Shown piece after piece: positions 22,549-31,246 of a DNA stretch of 64,000 nt. Each line of letters opens with the position of its first letter. The first letter of the stretch is position 1. The stretch is taken from contig NZ_JAEQNB010000001.1 in NCBI RefSeq assembly GCF_016722965.1, positions 1 through 64,000 of the forward strand, given 5' to 3'. The translations under genes and the position numbers were made by a program. The notes under the pieces were generated by a model. That model searched no databases and was not told the origin of the DNA. It was given only the letters and a program-made list of their open reading frames with translations. The stretch is from Tumebacillus amylolyticus (GTDB lineage Bacteria > Bacillota > Bacilli > Tumebacillales > Tumebacillaceae).

Positions 22549-23055
22549 ATGGTCGATTCGAAGCAATGGATGTTGCAAAACATTGACCTCGTGATCGCGC
22601 TTTTATCCGGACTTGTCGTGCTCTTGCTGATCCTGTTCATCGTCAACACGATCCGCACAGCCCAAGTGCGCAAACGATACCGGAATCTCATGAAGGGCTT
22701 GAAGAACGCCAACTTGGAGGAGATTCTCTTCCACTATTCCGAGGACGTTCAGCGACTGCAAGAGCAAGTGCAGGGAGTTGCTTCCACGCATGAGCGCTTG
22801 CAACGCGAAATTGAATTGTCTGTCGGCCCGGTCGGCGTCCTGCGCTACAATGCGTTCCCTGATGCCGGAAGCGATTTGAGCTACAGCATCGCCCTTCTCA
22901 ACCGCGAGGCGGACGGCGTCGTGCTCTCCAGCATCTTCGGCCGTGAAGAATCGCGCACGTATGCCAAACCTGTACTCGCAGGAGCTTCCACCTACAAGCT
23001 CAGCGAGGAAGAGCTAGAAGCGATCCAAAAAGCAATCGCTCAATTGAAGCGTTAG
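22549..23055 (+). CDS. DUF4446 family membrane-anchored protein
   Basis: 168 residues: one N-terminal membrane helix (about 13-35, LVIALLSGLVVLLLILFIV), a cytoplasmic coiled-coil-like stretch (about 40-90), and a compact beta domain with GPVGVLRYNAFPDAGSDLSYSIA split by loops and SSIFGREESRTYAKPV. This is the DUF4446 pattern seen near the origin of several Firmicutes. Function unknown. Ends at a strong terminator. Confidence 0.87.
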   Translation: MVDSKQWMLQNIDLVIALLSGLVVLLLILFIVNTIRTAQVRKRYRNLMKGLKNANLEEILFHYSEDVQRLQEQVQGVASTHERLQREIELSVGPVGVLRYNAFPDAGSDLSYSIALLNREADGVVLSSIFGREESRTYAKPVLAGASTYKLSEEELEAIQKAIAQLKR

Positions 23056-23080
23056 CACCCTGCCTGCAGGGTGCTTTTTT
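23055..23080 (+). terminator. terminator after DUF4446 gene
   Basis: Perfect 8-bp stem GCACCCTG/CAGGGTGC, 4-nt loop and six U; it starts at the stop codon. Confidence 0.9.
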
Positions 23081-23095
23081 CATAGGAACCACGAG

Positions 23096-23132
23096 AAAAA
23101 AACATCCCGGGGCGCAGGGCACCCCGGGATGT
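23096..23132 (-). terminator. terminator of the yyaC-ykuS unit
   Basis: On the minus strand an 11-bp stem (ACATCCCGGGG with CCCCGGGATGT, 9-nt loop) is followed by a long U-run. Confidence 0.88.
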
Positions 23133-23154
23133 TGTCATTCTCGATTGGACGGGA

Positions 23155-23409
23155 CTACTGTTGTTGAATCTGTTTGAGGCGTTTCGAGATGTCCTCCGGC
23201 GTCAGGCCGTGCGCGTTGATGACCGGTGCTTGGGTCGTGGAGTTCTCGACCCCCATCACGTTGATGTCAGCGCCGGAGATGATGATGGCATCGAGGCCCT
23301 GACCGTTCTGGCTCTGATTGTCCAGATTGACGCATTGGTACCCCTCTTGGCTCAGGTAGTCACGGACCGTGCTGAGGTTTTGCTCAATCGCCACTTTTTT
23401 GTTCGTCAT
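23155..23409 (-). CDS. UPF0180 (YkuS-like) small protein
   Basis: 84 residues. The pattern IEQNLSTVRDYLSQEGY, GADINVMGVENSTTQ and APVINAHGLTPEDI matches the UPF0180/YkuS family of Bacilli, whose function is unknown. It lies 80 nt behind yyaC on the same strand, with AAAGGGGG before the ATG, and ends at a strong terminator, so the two are probably one transcript opposing the surrounding plus-strand genes. Confidence 0.85.
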   Translation of the reverse strand: MTNKKVAIEQNLSTVRDYLSQEGYQCVNLDNQSQNGQGLDAIIISGADINVMGVENSTTQAPVINAHGLTPEDISKRLKQIQQQ

Positions 23410-23489
23410 GATACCAAGCCCCCTTTGGATGGTCTTGTGAAACCTCTCCTAGTATGTGCGCGGGGGACAGGGCTATGCGAGGCGAACTT

Positions 23490-24173
23490 TTACAGAAACG
23501 GAAACAGGTTGGAACGCACCGAAGAGATCCGCTCGGAGAGCGTCGTTTTGGTGTCGAGGGACGATGCGTTCAGGTCGTTCACGGCAAGACGCGGCAGAGC
23601 TTGTGCCGCTTGAACGGCCTGAAACAGACCGTCGGCGATGCAGTCTGCCATGCGCATCACGATCGAGAGGCGCGTGTTCTGCAGCACGAAGTATTCCATG
23701 AACCCTCCGACGTTGACGATTCCGGTGATGTGGATGTTGCCGACTTCGGGCAACACTTTGTTCACACCGGCTCCCGGCTTCAACGGGCCGTTGCCGATGG
23801 TGACCAGTCCGACGCTTGCAATCTGCCCGAGGCAGGCATCGACGGCGATCACGAACGGGTCTTGGAAACGACCTTGAATCTCTTGGATCGTTTCTTTGAG
23901 GTTGACTGCATGGACAGGTGATTCAAGCGTACCATAGACAGTAACGTGAGGTTCATCGGACAAACGTGCCGACAGTTTTGCCCCCACCAGCGGGCCTAGT
24001 GCGTCGCCGGTGGAACGATCCGTACCGATACAAACGATCACGACATGGCGATCTGTGCCGTACTCCGAAACATGGGAGAGAAGTCGCTCGGCGAGAGATT
24101 CCACCGCCCGTGATTCGGTATGATCAACCTTGAACGGCGCACCGCCGATTTTCGCATTGTTTTCCTTCAACAT
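23490..24173 (-). CDS. yyaC: spore protease-like protein YyaC
   Basis: 227 residues from the ATG at 24173 (GGAGGG at 5-nt spacing); a longer frame reaches 24491 but its extra 106 residues are not protein-like. Similar to the germination protease GPR: VVIVCIGTDRSTGDALGPLVG, VIAVDACLGQ and a C-terminal NVGGFMEYFVLQNTR. The DUF1256/YyaC family is sporulation-associated. In Bacillus yyaC is next to spo0J, so position agrees. Confidence 0.9.
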   Translation of the reverse strand: MLKENNAKIGGAPFKVDHTESRAVESLAERLLSHVSEYGTDRHVVIVCIGTDRSTGDALGPLVGAKLSARLSDEPHVTVYGTLESPVHAVNLKETIQEIQGRFQDPFVIAVDACLGQIASVGLVTIGNGPLKPGAGVNKVLPEVGNIHITGIVNVGGFMEYFVLQNTRLSIVMRMADCIADGLFQAVQAAQALPRLAVNDLNASSLDTKTTLSERISSVRSNLFPFL

Positions 24174-24309
24174 GGACACCCTCCGCAAGCAAAGACTTTT
24201 AATAGTATATGCATGGGGGGGACATTCCATACGGGGCGGGTCGTCTAATTTTTCGAACCTTTGCCGCATACAGTCTCTAGAGGACAACCTGCGGAGGAGG
24301 AAGGTAGAG

Positions 24310-24888
24310 ATGGTCGATCTGTGCATCGCCGTGGTACTATCATGGTGTGTCTGGTTCGGATGGCAACGAGGGTTCTGGCGGACGTGCATGGATGCCATTG
24401 CGCTGCTCGTGCCGATGTTCCTGCTGACATTTTCCATCCCGTTTTTGAAAGGCGTGCTCGTAGACAAGAGTTGGAGTTTCGCTCTCGCCAAATGGATGGC
24501 CGGTCACCTCGTTCACACATCGCCGCAATCGAGCGGTTTTTTAAATGTGACCCAAGCAACCCCCGTCGTGCAGGGACTCGGTCCGGATGTCTCCGTGATC
24601 GTGGAGCGCCTGTATGATCTGCTGTTGCTCGGCCTCATGGGCGGGACGGTGTTCGTCGGGTTGCAGATGATCTTGCGCGTCTATGAAACCCTCTGGCGCA
24701 ATGCGCAGGGGATGTGGAAGTCGAGATTCGTGGGCAGTGCGGTCGGACTTGGGATCGGAGCGACGATTTCTACTTATCTGGTAAGCGTTCTGGGGCTGGT
24801 CTGCTGGTTGGACGGCATGCAGTGGTTAGACGGAGAATTAATGCATTCGATGTTTGTGCGGAGTTTGTACCGCTTGATATTTTGGTGA
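24310..24888 (+). CDS. CvpA-like membrane protein
   Basis: 192 residues from the ATG at 24310, after a strong GGAGGAGGAAGG site. About four membrane segments (about 3-22, 30-50, 95-118, 140-165). The N-terminus CIAVVLSWCVWFGWQRGFWR resembles the start of CvpA proteins (hydrophobic helix then G..RGF). Similarity is by pattern only; it could be an unrelated small membrane protein. It is divergent from yyaC. Confidence 0.55.
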   Translation: MVDLCIAVVLSWCVWFGWQRGFWRTCMDAIALLVPMFLLTFSIPFLKGVLVDKSWSFALAKWMAGHLVHTSPQSSGFLNVTQATPVVQGLGPDVSVIVERLYDLLLLGLMGGTVFVGLQMILRVYETLWRNAQGMWKSRFVGSAVGLGIGATISTYLVSVLGLVCWLDGMQWLDGELMHSMFVRSLYRLIFW

Positions 24889-24925
24889 GGTCTCGAATTT
24901 TATAGAGAGAGTGGGGATTTGGAGC

Positions 24926-25174
24926 ATGGAATACTGGTTGGTGGCTTTTGATTCGACGCACCATGCGTTGCGTGCCGAAGCGGAGTTGGAAGGAGCGGGG
25001 TTGGAGATCGACATCCGGCCGACGCCCAAAGCGGTGACGGCGGGCTGTGCGCTCGCGATTGATTTCGAACCGCAGGATTATGACGCGGTGCGTGCGATCA
25101 TCGCCGACCGGGAGATTGTCGTGCGCGGCTATTTCAAGCCGGAGGGAGACGGCTACGAGGTGCTGCAAGCATGA
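24926..25174 (+). CDS. DUF3343 protein (putative Se/S carrier-like)
   Basis: 82 residues, ferredoxin-like alternation: EYWLVAFDSTHHALRAEAEL, IDIRPTPKAVTAGCALAIDF with a single Cys in the conserved loop, then a C-terminal strand. This is the DUF3343 pattern. A GTG at 24911 is in frame, but the ATG at 24926 gives the family N-terminus. It is 33 nt before the MscS gene and likely in one transcript with the gene before it. Confidence 0.8.
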   Translation: MEYWLVAFDSTHHALRAEAELEGAGLEIDIRPTPKAVTAGCALAIDFEPQDYDAVRAIIADREIVVRGYFKPEGDGYEVLQA

Positions 25175-25207
25175 TAGAATAGAAGAGAGAAACCGGAGGT
25201 TTGGAGT

Positions 25208-26152
25208 ATGGCTTACTACCTGCAGGTCTATGACAAGTTCATCGAGAAATTGCTCGACGCCCAGTTCTGGATCAACATCGGCTGGGTTGTTTTAAAAATA
25301 GCGGTGATCTTGCTGATCGCCAAAGCTGTGATGAAACTCGCGGACTCGGCGGTCACGAAGATCTTCAGCGGTCGTGCGATGCGCATGGACGAGCGCCGAA
25401 GCAAGACGATGACCACTTTGCTCCTGAACGTCACGCACTACGTAGTGTACTTCATGGTGATTCTCACCGTGCTGTCCAACTTGGGGCTCAACGTCACCTC
25501 GCTGATCGCCGGAGCCGGCGTGATCGGTCTCGCCATCGGTTTTGGCGCGCAAAGTCTCGTGAAGGACGTCATCACCGGGTTCTTCATCATCTTCGAAGAC
25601 CAGTTCGGCGTCGGAGACAACGTCATGATCAACAACAACGTGAACATCCGCGGCAACGTCGAGGAAGTTGGTTTGCGCGTGACGAAAATTCGCGCGTTCC
25701 AAGGCGAGATGCACATCTTGCCGAACTCGCAGATTCAGCAGGTCACCAACTATTCGAAAACCAACTCGCTTGCGGTGTTGGACGTCTCCGTCGCCTATGA
25801 GGAGAATTTGGAGCACGTCTACCACGTCTTGCGTGAGGTAGGCGAACAGTTGCAAGCCGAAGACGAGCGCATCACCGGCAATCCGCAGGTGCTTGGCGTG
25901 CAGAACTTCGGTGCCCACGAAGTCGTCGTGCGGATGACGGTGGAGTGCAAACCGATGGAGCACTACGGAGTCGGGCGCGTGCTGCGCCAACGGATCAAGG
26001 TGGCGTTTGAGAAGGAAAACATCGAGATCCCGTACCCGAAGCAAGTCAACCTGTTCCACGGCGAAGGCGAGAAAAACGCGGCAAGCCGCCCTCAAGAGGA
26101 GCAGAAACCGGAAAAGCAAACGCAGACGGAGAAACAGCCCGGCAAGGCGTGA
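25208..26152 (+). CDS. small-conductance mechanosensitive channel (MscS family)
   Basis: 314 residues. Three membrane helices; the pore helix TM3 is GAGVIGLAIGFGAQSLVKD (about 96-114), followed by the MscS beta domain (GVGDNVMINNNVNIRGNVEE) and alpha/beta domain. The last about 35 residues are Glu/Gln/Lys-rich and variable. Such channels release solutes on osmotic downshock. GGAGG-type site before ATG. It is followed 24 nt later by a DUF951 gene. Confidence 0.94.
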   Translation: MAYYLQVYDKFIEKLLDAQFWINIGWVVLKIAVILLIAKAVMKLADSAVTKIFSGRAMRMDERRSKTMTTLLLNVTHYVVYFMVILTVLSNLGLNVTSLIAGAGVIGLAIGFGAQSLVKDVITGFFIIFEDQFGVGDNVMINNNVNIRGNVEEVGLRVTKIRAFQGEMHILPNSQIQQVTNYSKTNSLAVLDVSVAYEENLEHVYHVLREVGEQLQAEDERITGNPQVLGVQNFGAHEVVVRMTVECKPMEHYGVGRVLRQRIKVAFEKENIEIPYPKQVNLFHGEGEKNAASRPQEEQKPEKQTQTEKQPGKA

Positions 26153-26176
26153 GACGAGAGCAAAGGGGTACCCGAC

Positions 26177-26380
26177 ATGGAAGGGAAACAGTTTGAACTG
26201 GGTGATGTCGTACAGATGAAAAAAGCTCATCCCTGCGGTACGAACGAATGGGAACTGCTTCGCTTGGGGATGGACATTCGCATCAAATGTGTGAAGTGTG
26301 GGAGAAGCGTGATGCTCCCGCGTCGTGAATTTGAGCGCAACATGCGCAAAGTGTTGCGCAGCAAGGGAGGGGAAAGCTGA
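26177..26380 (+). CDS. DUF951 zinc-ribbon-like protein
   Basis: 67 residues with FELGDVVQMKKAHPCGTN, WELLRLGMDIRIKC and CGRSVMLPRREFERN. The Cys pairs suggest a metal site. DUF951 genes commonly accompany MscS and ychF near the origin in Firmicutes; function unknown. The stop overlaps the next ATG by one base (TGATG), which indicates translational coupling to the oxidoreductase. Confidence 0.9.
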   Translation: MEGKQFELGDVVQMKKAHPCGTNEWELLRLGMDIRIKCVKCGRSVMLPRREFERNMRKVLRSKGGES

Positions 26381-28404
26381 TGGCGGTCGAGTTGATCAAA
26401 ACGGCGTGCCCGCTCGATTGCTGGGACTGTTGCGGCATGATCGCGCATGTCGAGGACGGGCACTTGATCAAAGTCGAGGGCGACCCCGACCACCCGATTA
26501 CGCAAGGAACCCTCTGTGGCAAGGGCCGCAAACTCGTCGACCGCTACCATCACGACGAGCGCGTGCTGGAACCGCTGAAAAAAGTGGACGGTGATTGGCA
26601 GCCGATCTCGTGGGAGCAAGCCTTCCGCGAGATTGCTGACAAGATGAAATCCGCCCGCGTTCAATACGGACCGACTGCGATCATGCACCACTATGACTAC
26701 GGGTCGTCGGGCTTGTTGAAAGTGCTCGAACAGCGCTTTTTCAATCTGTTTGGCGGTTTCACAGACACGATTGGCTCGATCTGTTGGGGGGCGGGCTTGG
26801 AAGCGCAGAAATACGACTTCGGCTTCGCGAAGAGCAACCATCCTGATGACGTGGCGGCGAATACCGATGTGATCGTCGTCTGGGGCCGCAATGTCTCGGT
26901 GACGAACATGCACATGATGCCCTATCTCAAGGCCGCGCTCAAACGCGGAGCGGAGTTGGTCATCATCGACCCGTTATTGACTGACTTGAGTGACAAGGCA
27001 GTCAAGCAACTGCATCCTCGACCGGGCTCCGACGGAGCTCTGGCGTTGGGGATGGCGCGTCATCTGCTGGATCGCGGGTTGGTGCAGGAATCGTTCGTAC
27101 GCGATCATGCAGTTGGCTACGAAGTCTTCGCAGACTATCTGCGTCAGGAATGGACGGTCGAGCGAGCGGCTGATGTAACGGGGATTGAACCGGATGACAT
27201 CCGTTGGCTGGCCGAGCGGTACGGTTCCGGGCAAGCGACGTCGACGATTCTCGGACTTGGCATGCAGCGCTACTCCAACGGAGGCAATACGATTCGTTTG
27301 ATCGACGCACTCGTTGCGATGAGCGGGAATGTCGGGCGTCCGGGCGGCGGTGTGCAGTACGGAAACCAAGTGCATCGGTTTGACTATGACACGCTGATGG
27401 CCAATGACAAGCCGAGAGCGTACCGCGCGTTCACGAAAGTCACGGAAGCTGACGAGATGTTGGCTGTGCAAGACACCGAAGAACCGGTGAAGATGCTGTT
27501 CGTGACGCGAGCCAATCCCGTTGCGCAGTTGCCGGAGACGGGCAAGACGCTTCAAGCATACGGAGCGGTCGATTGCATCGTCGTGCTAGATATGTTCTTG
27601 CATGACACGGGTATGATTGCGGACTACTTCCTGCCTTGCACGACCGTTTTTGAAGAAGAAGACATCATGTACAGCTCGATGTGGCATCCGTACATGACCT
27701 ATGTAAATCGCGTTGTCGAACCACGTGGGAACACCAAGCCCGATTGGGCGATTCTGCAAGGCTTGGCAAGAGAGTTGGGATTTGTGGAGGAATTCGGTGA
27801 GGGAGACAGTGTCCATGAGTGGATGGACATCGCCTTGAAACCGCTGGAGGAGCGCTTCGGCATCACCCGTGAGAAGTTGCAGGAGAAAGGCATCCTCGCG
27901 GCACGGGAGGAGCCGGTAGCATGGGCTGACTACAGATTCGCAACGCCCAGTGGAAAGTATGAGTTCTATTCAAAAACGGCAGAAGCGGACGGAGCTTCTC
28001 CGATTCCGGTCTACGAGGAGTCGGTGGAGAGCCCGCTGAGGGACCGAGCACGGGCAGAACAGTATCCGTACCATCTGCTGACGATTCACCCGCGCCGTTC
28101 GCTGAACAGCCAGTATTACCATGTGTTGAAGATGCCCGACAAACCGCTGGTGGAAATCTCGCCGTTGATCGCCAAAGAGACGGGCCTGACCGATGGCGAC
28201 CTCGCCCGCGTCTACAATGACAGGGGCGAAATCCTCGGCACGATCAAGATCACAGACGGCCAACACAAGCGCACGATCAAGATCGAAGAAGGTTGGTGGG
28301 GAATCAAAGGCACGATGCTCAACGCCCTGACCTCCAACCGTCGCAGTGACTTAGGCATCGGCTCGACGCAGTACGATTGCCTCGTGAATCTCGCAAAAGC
28401 CTAA
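26380..28404 (+). CDS. molybdopterin-dependent oxidoreductase (YyaE-like)
   Basis: 674 residues of the DMSO reductase family. Four cysteines for a 4Fe-4S cluster: C10, C14, C17 and C47 (CPLDCWDCCG...LCGKG). Molybdopterin domains follow (GSICWGAG, VVWGRNVSVTNMHMMP, SGNVGRPGGGVQYGNQ), then a C-terminal dinucleotide-binding domain (TIHPRRSLNSQYY). There is no twin-arginine signal, so it is cytoplasmic. Substrate unknown. Bacillus yyaE lies at the equivalent place before ychF. No cofactor-synthesis or electron-transfer partner is adjacent. Confidence 0.9.
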   Translation: MAVELIKTACPLDCWDCCGMIAHVEDGHLIKVEGDPDHPITQGTLCGKGRKLVDRYHHDERVLEPLKKVDGDWQPISWEQAFREIADKMKSARVQYGPTAIMHHYDYGSSGLLKVLEQRFFNLFGGFTDTIGSICWGAGLEAQKYDFGFAKSNHPDDVAANTDVIVVWGRNVSVTNMHMMPYLKAALKRGAELVIIDPLLTDLSDKAVKQLHPRPGSDGALALGMARHLLDRGLVQESFVRDHAVGYEVFADYLRQEWTVERAADVTGIEPDDIRWLAERYGSGQATSTILGLGMQRYSNGGNTIRLIDALVAMSGNVGRPGGGVQYGNQVHRFDYDTLMANDKPRAYRAFTKVTEADEMLAVQDTEEPVKMLFVTRANPVAQLPETGKTLQAYGAVDCIVVLDMFLHDTGMIADYFLPCTTVFEEEDIMYSSMWHPYMTYVNRVVEPRGNTKPDWAILQGLARELGFVEEFGEGDSVHEWMDIALKPLEERFGITREKLQEKGILAAREEPVAWADYRFATPSGKYEFYSKTAEADGASPIPVYEESVESPLRDRARAEQYPYHLLTIHPRRSLNSQYYHVLKMPDKPLVEISPLIAKETGLTDGDLARVYNDRGEILGTIKITDGQHKRTIKIEEGWWGIKGTMLNALTSNRRSDLGIGSTQYDCLVNLAKA

Positions 28405-28476
28405 GCCGACGCAAAACGAAATCAAAAATCTCTATCTTTGAAATGGCTCCCAGGTCTCTGCTTTTGCGCAGAGTGT

Positions 28477-28514
28477 AGTCCTCCCTCGCCCAGAGCGGGT
28501 GGGGGACTTTTTTT
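28477..28514 (+). terminator. terminator after the oxidoreductase
   Basis: About 13-bp stem with wobbles (agtcctccctcgc with gcgggtgggggact) followed by seven U. Confidence 0.75.
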
Positions 28515-28526
28515 ATTTTATGGACT

Positions 28527-28579
28527 GGCATAAAGAACGTGTGTTCGTATATAATATAACCACAGAGAACAAACGTTCG
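28527..28579 (+). promoter_or_regulatory. SOS-type promoter with two LexA boxes
   Basis: TATAAT (28550-28555) is flanked by AGAACGTGTGTTCG (28534-28547) and AGAACAAACGTTCG (28566-28579). Both match the Gram-positive LexA/DinR consensus (GAACRNRYGTTCG); only the outermost first base differs from CGAAC. One box lies between -35 and -10, the other just after the start site. Repression by LexA is a strong inference. Confidence 0.8.
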
Positions 28580-28614
28580 CAAGTGTTTGGTTGAAAAAAA
28601 GTGGAGGTGACGAC

Positions 28615-28860
28615 ATGATGACCAACAAAGAACTGCAGATTGCCTACCGAGAGCACCGCCCCGTGTCTCTCATCTATATGGACCGCAACGGAGAGATCTC
28701 CCAGCGCGTCGTCCAAGTCCGAGGCTTCACCGACGACGGAATCCAAGCGTATTGCTACAAGCGACGCCAACCCCGCACTTTTTTACACGAACAGATCCTC
28801 GCCGTCTCGCTGCAAGTTCCGCGCTCTCATCTGTCGTCCCCTGCACGGCACTACGGATAG
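28615..28860 (+). CDS. small WYL-like domain protein, probable SOS gene
   Basis: 81 residues (ATG 28615; the next ATG 28618 is also possible) after GGAGGTGA. The run VSLIYMDRNGEISQRVVQV, FTDDGIQAYCYKRRQ and RTFLHEQILAVS has the spacing of a WYL/SH3-like fold (Y.D..G..S.R, AYC..R..RTF....I). WYL domains usually sense ligands inside larger regulators; here it stands alone. Its promoter carries two LexA boxes. Exact function unknown. Confidence 0.7.
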   Translation: MMTNKELQIAYREHRPVSLIYMDRNGEISQRVVQVRGFTDDGIQAYCYKRRQPRTFLHEQILAVSLQVPRSHLSSPARHYG

Positions 28861-28918
28861 AGAACTCGCTCCCCGCACATTCTACCTCTAGACAGCAGGT
28901 TCAACAGGAGGGACAGAA

Positions 28919-29182
28919 ATGGGCGAGAAGATCATCGCGGTCCGCAAAGACCTGAACGGAGACATCGCCGAGGTGATGACCCACACCGGGCGCGTACTCT
29001 CCATCGAGCATGCGATGCAAGAAGCTCGTCAAGGCAAATTTGACAGCATCGACGCACTCGATAAGGAAGGCAATTGGTACATTCAGTCCAGCACCGGCGA
29101 TGGACAGCCGGAATCCGGGGGCAATCTCGACACCTTGCCGTCCTTCGAACAAGCGATGCACGAGGACAATCTGGAGGGCTGA
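28919..29182 (+). CDS. DUF3892 family protein
   Basis: 87 residues starting EKIIAVRKDLNGDIAEVMTH and GRVLSIEHAMQEARQGKFD, the DUF3892 pattern (small beta-rich protein of unknown role). An AGGAGGG site precedes the ATG. It lies 58 nt behind the WYL-like gene, with no terminator between, so it may share the LexA-controlled transcript. Confidence 0.78.
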   Translation: MGEKIIAVRKDLNGDIAEVMTHTGRVLSIEHAMQEARQGKFDSIDALDKEGNWYIQSSTGDGQPESGGNLDTLPSFEQAMHEDNLEG

Positions 29183-29186
29183 GAAA

Positions 29187-29222
29187 AAGGGTTCCGGCAC
29201 GCCCCGTGCGGAGCCCTTTTTT
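29187..29222 (+). terminator. terminator after DUF3892 gene
   Basis: Stem of about 14 bp with one bulge (aagggttcc-gcac with gtgc-ggagccctt), four-base loop region and six U. Its U-run is part of a near-parS sequence. Confidence 0.82.
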
Positions 29223-29233
29223 CACGTGGAACA
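29218..29233. other. parS: near-consensus parS site
   Basis: TTTTTCACGTGGAACA matches 15 of 16 bases of the reverse-complement parS consensus TGTTTCACGTGNAACA; only base 2 differs. It is intergenic. ParB binding is plausible but weaker than at 56600. Confidence 0.5.
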
Positions 29234-29258
29234 TTCGTTTTTTTTCCTTAGCGGATTT

Positions 29259-29267
29259 TGATATAAT
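29259..29267 (+). promoter_or_regulatory. ychF extended -10 promoter
   Basis: TGATATAAT (TGN plus TATAAT) 34 nt before the ychF ATG, with a T-rich stretch instead of a defined -35. Confidence 0.55.
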
Positions 29268-29300
29268 GGATAGTGGACTATTTTTGGAGGTGCTAGCCAA

Positions 29301-30401
29301 ATGGCTTTATCCGTAGGGATCGTTGGGTTGCCGAACGTCGGTAAATCCACTCTTTTTAATGCAATCACCAAAGCAGGAGCAGAAGCGGCAAACTATCCGT
29401 TCTGCACCATTGACCCGAACGTGGGGGTCGTCGAAGTTCCGGACGAGCGTCTGACCAAGCTGACGGAGATCGTGGTACCGAACCGTGTCGTTCCGACCGC
29501 GTTTGAATTCGTAGACATCGCCGGCCTCGTTGCCGGTGCGTCCAAGGGCGAAGGTCTGGGCAACAAATTCCTCGGCCATATCCGCGAAGTCAACGCCATC
29601 GCGCACGTGGTCCGCTGCTTCGAGGACTCGAACATCACCCACGTTGCCGGCAAAGTCGACCCGCTCAGCGACATTGAGACGATCGATCTCGAACTGATCT
29701 TCTCCGACCTTGATTCGGTGGAGCGCCGTATCGACCGCACCCGCAAGTCTGCTAAAGCCGGCGTCAAGGAAGCGATTCTCGAAGTCTCGGTCCTCGAACG
29801 ACTCAAGGATGCGTTTGAGAACGGCAAACCGGCGCGTTCCGTCGAGCTCGATGATGAAGAGAAATTGGTCGTCCGCGACCTGCACCTGCTCACCATCAAG
29901 CCGGTTCTCTACGTCGCCAACGTCGCCGAAGACGAAGTGGCGAATGCGGAAGAGAACCAATATGTGAAAAAAGTTCGCGAACATGCGGCTACCGAAGGCG
30001 CAGAAGTCGTCGTGATCTCGGCGAAGGTGGAATCGGAAATTGCAGAACTCGAGGGCGAGGACAAGCAGATGTTCCTCGAAGAACTCGGCCTTGCAGAGTC
30101 CGGTCTCGACCGTCTGATCAAGCAAGCGTACAAGCTGCTCGGTCTGATCACCTACTTCACCGCGGGCGTGCAAGAAGTTCGTGCTTGGACGATTTCGCAA
30201 GGCACGAAAGCACCGGGTGCTGCGGGCGTCATCCACACCGACTTTGAAAAAGGCTTCATCCGTGCTGAGACGGTCGCATACGACGATCTCGTGAACTACG
30301 GTTCGATGAACGCCGCGAAAGAAGCGGGCAAAGTTCGACTTGAGGGCAAAGAGTACGTCGTCAACGACGGCGACGTCATGCACTTCCGCTTCAACGTGTA
30401 A
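29301..30401 (+). CDS. ychF: redox-regulated ATPase YchF (OLA1 family)
   Basis: 366 residues; Obg-like P-loop protein that prefers ATP and binds ribosomes. Motifs: [15 protein letters not shown] (about 8-22), [20 protein letters not shown], the NVAEDE-type specificity loop (in place of the NKxD of GTPases) and a C-terminal TGS domain ending [19 protein letters not shown] before the ATG. In Bacillus (yyaF) it precedes rpsF; here ssb follows directly. Confidence 0.97.
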   Translation: MALSVGIVGLPNVGKSTLFNAITKAGAEAANYPFCTIDPNVGVVEVPDERLTKLTEIVVPNRVVPTAFEFVDIAGLVAGASKGEGLGNKFLGHIREVNAIAHVVRCFEDSNITHVAGKVDPLSDIETIDLELIFSDLDSVERRIDRTRKSAKAGVKEAILEVSVLERLKDAFENGKPARSVELDDEEKLVVRDLHLLTIKPVLYVANVAEDEVANAEENQYVKKVREHAATEGAEVVVISAKVESEIAELEGEDKQMFLEELGLAESGLDRLIKQAYKLLGLITYFTAGVQEVRAWTISQGTKAPGAAGVIHTDFEKGFIRAETVAYDDLVNYGSMNAAKEAGKVRLEGKEYVVNDGDVMHFRFNV

Positions 30402-30479
30402 TCCGTTCGCGCCTTACGCGACAAGCCCAATACGTGCCCCGCTGGTGGGCGCGAACTTTTTTCCGAGGAGGAGAATTTC

Positions 30480-31211
30480 ATGTTGAACCGCATTATTCTG
30501 ATCGGTCGTCTGACGGCCGACCCGGAACTGCGCTACACCCCGTCCGGTACGGCGGTAGCTCAGTTCTCGCTGGCGGTAGATCGCCCGCGCACGAACCAGA
30601 ACGGCGAGCGGGAGACGGACTTCATCAACATCGTTGTCTGGCAGAAGCAAGCTGAACTCTGCGCGCAATACCTGCGCAAAGGTCGGATGGCAGCCGTCGA
30701 CGGTCGTCTGCAGATCCGCTCCTACGAAAACAAAGAAGGCCAAAAAGTCCGCGTCGCAGAAGTTGTCGCGGAGGGCGTTCGCTTCCTGGACCGCGGTGAA
30801 GGCGGCGGCGGTGGTAACCAAGGCGGCGACTTCGGTGGAGGCAGCTATGGCGGCGGAAACCAAGGTGGTGGCTACGGTGGAGGAAACCAAGGAGGCGGAG
30901 GCTTCGGCGGTGGAAACCAAGGAGGCGGAGGCTTCGGCGGTGGAAACCAAGGAGGCGGAGGCTACGGTGGAGGAAACCAAGGAGGCGGAGGCTTCGGCGG
31001 TGGAAACCAAGGAGGCGGAGGCTTCGGCGGTGGGAACCAAGGAGGCGGAGGCTTCGGCGGTGGGAACCAAGGAGGCGGAGGCTTCGGCGGTGGAAACCAG
31101 GGAGGCGGAGGCTTCGGCGGTGGAAACCAAGGAGGCGGCAAGCGCAATGACGACCCGTTCTCCGATGACGGCAAGCCGATTGACATCTCGGATGACGACC
31201 TGCCGTTCTAG
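30480..31211 (+). CDS. ssb: single-stranded DNA-binding protein SSB
   Basis: OB-fold SSB (about 1-105; [20 protein letters not shown], then [11 protein letters not shown]) of 243 residues, long for the family. Residues about 110-220 are an extreme Gly-rich linker made of ten-residue units [10 protein letters not shown] with Tyr/Phe variation. The acidic tip [17 protein letters not shown] that recruits partner proteins is intact. GGAGGAG precedes the ATG. The usual flanking genes rpsF and rpsR are both missing here. Confidence 0.97.
   Translation: MLNRIILIGRLTADPELRYTPSGTAVAQFSLAVDRPRTNQNGERETDFINIVVWQKQAELCAQYLRKGRMAAVDGRLQIRSYENKEGQKVRVAEVVAEGVRFLDRGEGGGGGNQGGDFGGGSYGGGNQGGGYGGGNQGGGGFGGGNQGGGGFGGGNQGGGGYGGGNQGGGGFGGGNQGGGGFGGGNQGGGGFGGGNQGGGGFGGGNQGGGGFGGGNQGGGKRNDDPFSDDGKPIDISDDDLPF
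30861..31139 (+). repeat. 30-bp tandem repeat in ssb
   Basis: About nine contiguous copies of a 30-nt unit (ggaggcggaggcttcggcgg followed by tggaaaccaa), nearly identical, with ttc/tac variants. It encodes the SSB linker. The units are adjacent without spacers, so it is a coding minisatellite and not a CRISPR array; length changes by slippage are expected. Confidence 0.95.
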
Positions 31212-31246
31212 GGCGGTCATACGAACAGCATTGCAAGAAATGCGAG

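Noticed and set aside
24174-24491. 106-residue N-terminal extension of YyaC
   Set aside because: It overlaps the divergent membrane-protein gene, lacks a ribosome site and is not protein-like; GGAGGG supports the ATG at 24173.
30861-31139. CRISPR array
   Set aside because: Repeats are contiguous, without spacers, in frame, and encode the SSB linker. Other-frame ORFs over it are artefacts.
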